From the NCBI RefSeq assembly GCF_013373865.1, contig NC_050470.1, positions 21,532,667 through 21,596,666 on the forward strand: a stretch of 64,000 bases of DNA, given 5' to 3'. Position numbers and translations under genes: made by a program. The notes under the pieces are model-generated. The model searched no databases and was not told where the DNA came from. It worked only from the letters and a program-made list of their open reading frames with translations. Below are positions 46,801 to 55,100 of this stretch, one piece after another. Every line of letters begins with the position of its first letter. The first letter of the stretch is position 1. This DNA is from Monomorium pharaonis. Lineage: Eukaryota; Arthropoda; Insecta; Hymenoptera; Formicidae.

Positions 46801-49800
46801 AATACATAATTAGCCCTTTTCATTACCTCTCTTTATTGACTTAGTCTTACTATGTTGAATTAAATTTCTCTAGACAAAGAATATGATTTAGATTTTTTTT
46901 TTTAATTACTTACACATCAAAGAGGTTCGCTTGGTTTTACTCTCTTATTTGCCTGTAGTCTGTACATGAAGTATCTGATCTTCAAGTTTCGGTTCGATTT
47001 CTTAAACAATCAAAAATAAAATTTAACAAACACTCTCTTTGTCGTGTAGTTGTATATTTTTTACTTATTGTTAGATTTTTTTACAGAATTAATAGAATTT
47101 ATACATGTTTCCTAATAAGTTATTAAATCTTAGTAAAAAAAATATATATATAAAAATAAGATTTAATAACCATTAGTTTTATTCACGACTATAAATTCTT
47201 GATCACCTTACGTTGAAGACGATCCATTAACTTTTTTTAATGGATCTCTAAAAACAGAAGCGATTTAATAGCTGCCAGTGCGAAACGAGCATCCATCAAG
47301 CGAATGGAGGAAAAAAAAGAAAGATTGAGAAAGCCTCGGGCCGTAGCGAGCGTTGTTGTCACGACGAGTTTGCGGTGAAACCGTCCGTAACAATCTCGCT
47401 CTTGCTCCATCGACGATTCCACTTTCAGGATCACCGGTGAAGAGCATCGATGTAAATTTGGACGAATACACGATGAAGCGATTCTCCGACGATGTCATAT
47501 TTTACTGGCGGATCCTAAAGGAGAGCAAGGAGCTGGAGGGCATTCTCATGGCCAACTCCACGACGTGGATCGGTATCGGGTGGAGGCCCAGCGATCTCGG
47601 TCCGTCTTGCCGATCGTTCCCCATAATCAAGGATATACCCGAGCCACTTCCGCGGCCGGAGCCAAAATCGGAACCGGTCGGCAAATCGAAGGATCCCAAA
47701 CCGGAACCGGAGCCAGAACCAGAGCCGGAGCCGGAGCCCGGCTTGGAGGGTGAGAAGTCGATAGCGAAGAGACGATCGGCAAAGGCGGACGCCGCGACTT
47801 TCGATGTAACATCGCGACCGGATGCTGATGTCACTGTGCAGACCAGCGTGACCTATCAAGTCAGCACGAAGCAAGGTAAAATCTGTTCATATTATATCAC
47901 GTCGTTATTTCTCCGGAAGGAAAGTACCCGTTTGTCGATATTGCAGAATGTTTATGTCTCTGAAAATTGCAATGCGCTTTGATAAATTGTCTTCGGGTTT
48001 CTTAAAATTTACGTAGCTCTCCGCGGCATGTAGTATTTTTACGCGCTTAAGTGGACGTTTACGTGCTCCTGCATTAGAAAGAAAAAAACAGACGACATAT
48101 GCATGATATGTATTCGGAGAAGTGTTTTTTTTTTACTTGGTTTTTCTTTCACTATGTCACGAGCAAGGTACACAATCATTAACACGCTATCGGTGCTAGT
48201 TAATGTATTCCGACGTGTTATACGTGATTCGTGCAGAGTTCAAGGAGTTTGTAATTACATAAACGACGGCAAAAAGTAACACAATGCAAACATAAGTAAT
48301 ACGCGTTCGAATAATGATACGCTACGTGCGACAAGCGTCGGATAATACGAATGTCAAAAATATACGTAATTGTTATTCACAAAGTGCGAATTCTATGTTA
48401 TGTAACGATAGAACATTTTTCTGTACGTTTATTGCCGTGAGACGTTAATCGTAATTGTCATAAATAGTTTTATATCCTAGAGGACATTAAGATCTTGTAA
48501 ACCTATAAAAAATATCTCATTAAAGATATCTTTTTAAGATATTTTTAAAAGATGTCTAAGAGTCTGTCTAAAACATATTTGTAAAAAAATTGTAAAAAAT
48601 ATCTTTGTAGAATTTTAAGAGAGATCTCTAGAGATCTTTAAATGATATCTTACAAGATATTACATTAGGATTAGAGTTACATAAGATAATATTCAAGATA
48701 ACTTTAAATACTTGAAAAATATCTTAAAATATTACATAAGATACTTTCAGATCTCTAAGAAATATCTTTTTGAAACTTTTTGAAAAAATTGCAAGACATC
48801 TCTAAACAAGGCATCTTTAAGAAATTTTCTTTTTGTCTATCTGAAGGTTATTCTCTCAATATCAAGAGAAATTAACTATTTGTGATTTCAATATACTAAT
48901 TTTTTACAGAAGAGTGTTTGATTGATAATTAATTTTTTTACATAGGTCGCAAGAGGAGATCTCCAAAATCAGCCGCAGTCCCTGCGCTCGGTATGTATTA
49001 TGTATTTATGTCGAGGACAGCTCCGATGAGTCGCTCGCTTGCTCAAGAATTTAATAGCAATACGTAGATTTACCCGAGAAATCCCAGTAGTCTTTGTAAC
49101 AATAGCCTCCTTTCGAGACACGACGCACGAGGTGATGGTCCCAATAAGTAGGTAGTTCGCACGACGTACGATGCTTTGTTGCACAGGGAAACAGGTCGGC
49201 GAGTCCAGCGGTGTCACCGAGCCAGAAACCACTTCTGAACCGGAACCCACCTCTGAGCCAGAACCAAAATCCGAACCTGAACCCAGCTCCGAGCCAGAAC
49301 CGAAATCCGAGCCTGAACCCAGCTCCGAGCCAGAGCCGAAATCCGAGCCTGAACCTAGCTCTGAGCCGGAGCCGAAATCCGAACCTGAACCTAGCTCTGA
49401 GCCAGAACCGAAATCCGAGCCTGAACCCAGCTCCGAACCAGAGCCGAAATCCGAGCCTGAACCTAGCTCTGAACCGGAACCAAAATCTGAGCCTGAACCT
49501 AGCTCTGAGCCGGAACCAAAATCCGAGCCCGAACCAAAATCTAAGCCTGAACCTATCTCCGAGCCAGAGCTGAAATCCGAACCGGAGCCAAAGTCCGAGC
49601 CAGAACCCAATTCTGAGCCGGAGCCGAAGTCCGAGCCGGAGCCAAAATCCGAGCCTGAACCTAGTTCTGAACCAGAACCAAAATCCGAGCCGGAACCTAG
49701 TCCCGAGTTGGAACCAAAATCTGAACCGGAACCGAAATCTGAGCCAGAGCCGAGCTCGGAACCGGAGCCAAGTGTGGGTCCGAAGTCGGGAGCGACGAAA

Positions 49801-52099
49801 GGTAACGAGGATCGATTTAACGCTTATTTCCGCACATATCGCCACGCTATTATCATATCATTAACTCCCAGGCTACCAGAGATTTTTCGCTTTCTAACTT
49901 TTAGTTATTTAACTTTAATTTTGGACGTGCAACAAAAAAAAAGTACAAATTCAAGTTATAAATTTCTAATACGTATTATACGAATGCATTACGTTAATAA
50001 AAATAAGTTTTCAATAAAAAATATATATATAAAATCTCTCGTAGTTGTATAACATCTCAACCAGTAGTGTATACATCGTACTTTCGATATTCGCGACTTT
50101 CACGATAACCGTATGGTCGCCGGTAAAAGTTTGCACGAGAGGAACGCGAGGACCGCAACGATAAATATTTGCCGTGAAAGCGTATTTAGCGTGTTGATAA
50201 GATAATCTATTCCATCCGCCGCTTCCACCGGATGCGGCGGATTGTAAAATGATAATTGCAGCTCCCCTGACTTCGCATAAATTCCCGATTGATTTAATTT
50301 AATCCCCAATTGCGTCTTTGCACGCAACAGAGAAGAGTAAAACAACTGTATGCAGAGTTAACGTTGATAACGCTTACGCTTCACGCCCACCCCCCCCCCC
50401 CGTCGCTACACCACACTCACCATGAAAATTTTATATTTTCTCCTGTAAATATCGATAACTTACGGGTTATGCCGCATGCATTACTTCGACACGAAATTTG
50501 CACGTGTCTCGATATCCGTCACGACTTCTCTCACGACATCGTAGGACACCATTTAACCCCCGCCATTACCATAACATCGACTCATCTCACCCGGACGAAT
50601 AATCAATTCTTATACGTTGGGGCTGAAGTGCACTCAACGGGAGAACGGGAGGTTTTGAAAAACTTAAAGTGTATATAAAACAAACAAAAAAATTTCAATT
50701 AACAGGAAGACCGTATAGACAAAAACAACCTACAGTTTCGAATTCTCGAACAGTACGAAAATGATACCAAAAGACGTACGTATGTAAAGCCTTGATTTCT
50801 CTTCTGACGCGAAAACAAAGTTACAGACATACTTCGGGTAACGAAACATGCAACATCGGACGCATTTCAGTTCATCGTTCAAAATCTCATCAGCATTCTA
50901 CATAATTCTACGGCGAATTCTTTTCGCAAAACCGTGCCCGCACAACTCTTTGTGTTAATTTAAATTTGTTCGCGCCCCTCACAAAGCATCGTTGCCGGCG
51001 CCGGGGCATAAGTACACGCCCAAGCACGACTTCAACCCCATGGACTGCACGGACATCATAATTGGGACGGCGCGCGGGACGAGCTACAGGATCGGCGATT
51101 ATTACACGAGGGACAGGTCGACGCCGCGCAAGGACGCGTACTGGGACGGGAGGGACAGCCTGACGGCCGCGTTCGGCTACGAGCGCGACGGCGTCACAAC
51201 GATGCTCTTCCGCAGGAAATTGGCCGCGAACGAGCCGACCGATCACGAGATCCGCGACGGCAATATGCAAGTGATTTGGGCGAAAGGTCAAGAGCCGGGC
51301 AGGTACATACACCAGCCGGCTAGCGGGATCGAAAAGGCCAAGGTCGGCGTCAAAGACTTCTACAAGGTCGACGAGCTCAAATATCACGGCCATGGAATGC
51401 AGAGAGGCGCGGTCACCATGAATTTCTTCGGTGAGGTCATCCGTTCAGCCTCCGCCGCGGTTATCCTGAGATTACCGATGCTCGCGTGTATGTTTAGCGT
51501 GATACTTCGAATCGTAAACCGTCCAGCGCGAGCTCGGCATTCTCTAGCAAAATCATTCGCTCTTAAGGGGATCCCTAAAGCTATTCTGTTTTACCAAATA
51601 TTTTGCTTATTTTCAATTCACTAATCTTTTAATTGTACTTACAGAATTAAAAATCCTTTTCCACAATTAAAATACAGACGGTAACATAATGCGCACGTAA
51701 GAATTTTATATAAAAAATGAAAAAAAAATTTGTAAACTATATTACATTTCTTTTTCGTTTTTGTATAAAATTCTTACGTATAAAATTCTTACGCATTATG
51801 TTACCGTCTGTACTTTAATTGTGGAAAAGGATTTTTAATTCTGTAAATACAATTAAAAGATTAGTGAATTGAGAATAATCAAAATAATCGGTAAAACAGA
51901 ACAGCTTTAGGATCTCCTTAAAGAAATTCTTTCGGTAAGATTCTCAATAAGAAAGAACTTGATCAAATTTTGAGAATAAGTTTACGACTATTATATATAG
52001 ACTTCTGGATTTTTTCATTTTTTTTATCGTACAGTAAATAACTTTCTATAACATAAAATGTAAAAAGTCTTATAGAAAGTATTACAATTTATACATAAT

Positions 52100-52137
<38 letters not shown>

Positions 52138-55100
52138 ATATAATCGCAAATAAAATATAAGAATATTGAATATCTATATAATATCCATCTAATTATACAA
52201 TTTTTTTGAATGATTATATATTGATAAAAATATTATTAATGACAATAATGCTGGTTACTATATTTAAATCATTATAGAAAAAAATTGTTGTGCAATTTTT
52301 TCCACATTAATATTTTAGAAAAATAAAAATTTTTTTTAACGCGCTCACTAAATATTTCATGCGATATATTAATATTTTATATAAATTTAATATAAATAAT
52401 TTCATTGCACAGATGAAGCTAAAAACCCGGAATTCGCCGGCGGTGTGGCGTCGCAAGATGGTACCTGCGGTGGCCAGTGGCGTTATCCGAGAAATTGCTC
52501 ACCGGAAAATGGCACTTGCGAATACGCCATACAATGGACGTATAAGGGTAAAAAGGTAATTTGTCTCATATTTCCTCGGCGTTTTCCTTTTACGGAAACC
52601 ACTCCGACGAAACCGATACCATAAAAACTTTTCTCCGTAGGATCTGATAACGTTCGTAATCTCCACGACGAATACCAATATGTGGACCGGAGTTGGATTT
52701 TCCGACGACAGTAACATGGTAAGTATTTGTCAAATAAAAAGAAATGGGAGATTTTGTCTTTTCTCTCCATAAATCGCTTGGATATTCGATGTCCTTTCAA
52801 TTGAATCACGAATTAAATCTACAATTTGCTGAGAAGATCCGTCACTCTTAGATGAATCATTTCTTCTTAAAAAGAGTCTCAAAATCGCTTATGAAATTTT
52901 CAGATAATATTGTTATTTTTTTTTTTTTTAGTCGCAAACCGATGCCATTCTCGGCTGGGTCGATAAAACGAATGGTCGGGCATTCGTGATGGACACCTGG
53001 ATTAGCGGCTACAACGCGCCGTTGCTGGACCCGTCGCAGGACATCTACAACATCAGCGGCCGCATCGAGAATGGCGTAACTACCCTCCGGTTCTCGAGAA
53101 AACGCGCAACGAAGGACAACAGGGATCTCTCGTTTACGGACGAGCACTGCCTGTATATGATGTTTCCGGTGAAGGGGGGCGTATTCAATCCGATCAATAA
53201 GAAGATTCGAAAACACGACGCGAAACCGGTCGTTTCGTCAGACAGAATATGCATTAAGTCTTGCGGACTGGAAGGTAGCTATCGATCACTGCATTTTTGT
53301 TACTCGCTATAGTTGCTGCTCGATGCAACTATATATTAACCCGCGCGTATTGTTGTTTAATGATAATGTATCGGCATTTATTTCATTCAATTATTATTAG
53401 AATGATTGCGATTATCGTATAATTAATTAATCTTTTCGTTAAAAGATTTTCTTGTAATTATTAATGTATGATAATTAATAATAATCAAGAGTAGTTTATT
53501 AAATGTTGCTAAAGTATCTAAAAATTTAGTTGAATACAGATCTGAAAATGATTTTGTTTGACCATCAAAATAATTATATCGGACCGGTTGCTAGAAAAAA
53601 AAATTTTTCGAGTATTGCTCATCGTGCTCGAACATTCTCCATAATTATTTGGCAGATCGACAAAATTATTTTCAGATTTGTAACCAGCTGTATTTTTAAA
53701 TACTTTAGCAAAACCGTTCTTTTCATGAAAGTATATATTTCCGACTACCGTTAAGTGTATCATTCAATTGCCCATCTAGGAATTGAAGACCAAACCACGC
53801 CCGCGCCACCAAGATTGCATTACGATATTGAAGTCAAGCTCGTTAACTTGGGTGACGGATTTATAGCCCCCACACCCGACAGTCCCGACTTCGAAGTGAT
53901 CTCGAACCGGATATCGGAGAGCTTCGGACCGGTCTTCGAGAAGCTCCCGGGCTACTATCAAGTCCGACTCGACGAGTTGCGCAAGTAAGATAACAAAAAA
54001 GAAAGATGAAACATAAAAGTAACGTAGTTGCAACTATGTTTGATAAGATACCAGTCATTCCCATTCGTTCCCGTTGCAGAGATAACGAACAGGGAGTGAT
54101 CGCGCGTATGAACCTGATCGTCGACAAGAACGAGGTCAAGGGGAGATCGTTGAAACCCGCGGACACCGGCTTAGAAGCGGAAAAAGCGTTGCGCGAGGCC
54201 CTCGTGACCGGTAAGGTCGGGGCACTCAGTGTCGATCCGCAGTACTTAATAGTCAGAGCACCCCGAGGTAAGCATTGAGTTCCGAACGCTACCAAAGAAA
54301 AACAAAAAATCGCTATGTGGCGTCAAAATCACTCGAAAATGATTATTAACCCTCCCTGGTCGCACTTCGGATTTGTGACAAGTTGATCACATGGGGTATG
54401 TCACACCCTATTGACATTTTGAGGGTTTTATTATAATTACTTTGCATTTTTTAACTTTTGATACTGGTAACTATTTAACTATTGATACATTATTATAGGA
54501 TTTAAAAATATGTCCCGATAATTAAAATAGTGAGAATAAGCAAATATAATAGTCAAATTTAGCTTTAATTTGATGTTTTGAGCATGTAAATTATAATTGA
54601 AAGTTGCTTGGGGTGCTGTACATCTCACAAGTGACCAGAAAAGGTTAAACATTACCTTTCGATTAATCACGATTTATTTTGACGTAATCACGATTTGTTG
54701 TTCTGCTTGAGTATATTAATATAACACACAATTCTTTCCCTTAGATAAATTTCCGATTCTAGATTGAGATTCAAAGTTAGATAATTTCTTTTTTTTTTAA
54801 ATTAATGCACATAACGGCATAATTTTAAAATTTTAACAAGCATATGATTCAAGTAGGTTCAAAAAGCATTGTTTTTTTAATGCTAACAGCATAAAGAAAT
54901 GAAGATTAATTTAGATTAATCGAGATATTCATCTCCGTCGATGTTACGAGTTCCACTTAAAATTAAAATATATTATTACACTTATTTTCAGTGAACGATA
55001 TAGAGACGGAAGACGAGAACGATCGACCATCTTCCGCGACGGTCTTGTTCCTGAGCGCGACAAAGCTTTACATCGTCGTCGGTTGTGTAGCAGCGTTACT

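Noticed and set aside
48969..49610. 213-residue minus-strand frame of G-S-G-S-D-F repeats
   Set aside because: Another antisense shadow of the same minisatellite, without splice or homology support.
49051..49845. 264-residue minus-strand frame rich in Arg/Phe/Gly/Leu
   Set aside because: It is the antisense reading of the S-E-P-E-P minisatellite; the plus-strand exon has correct splice sites and phase.
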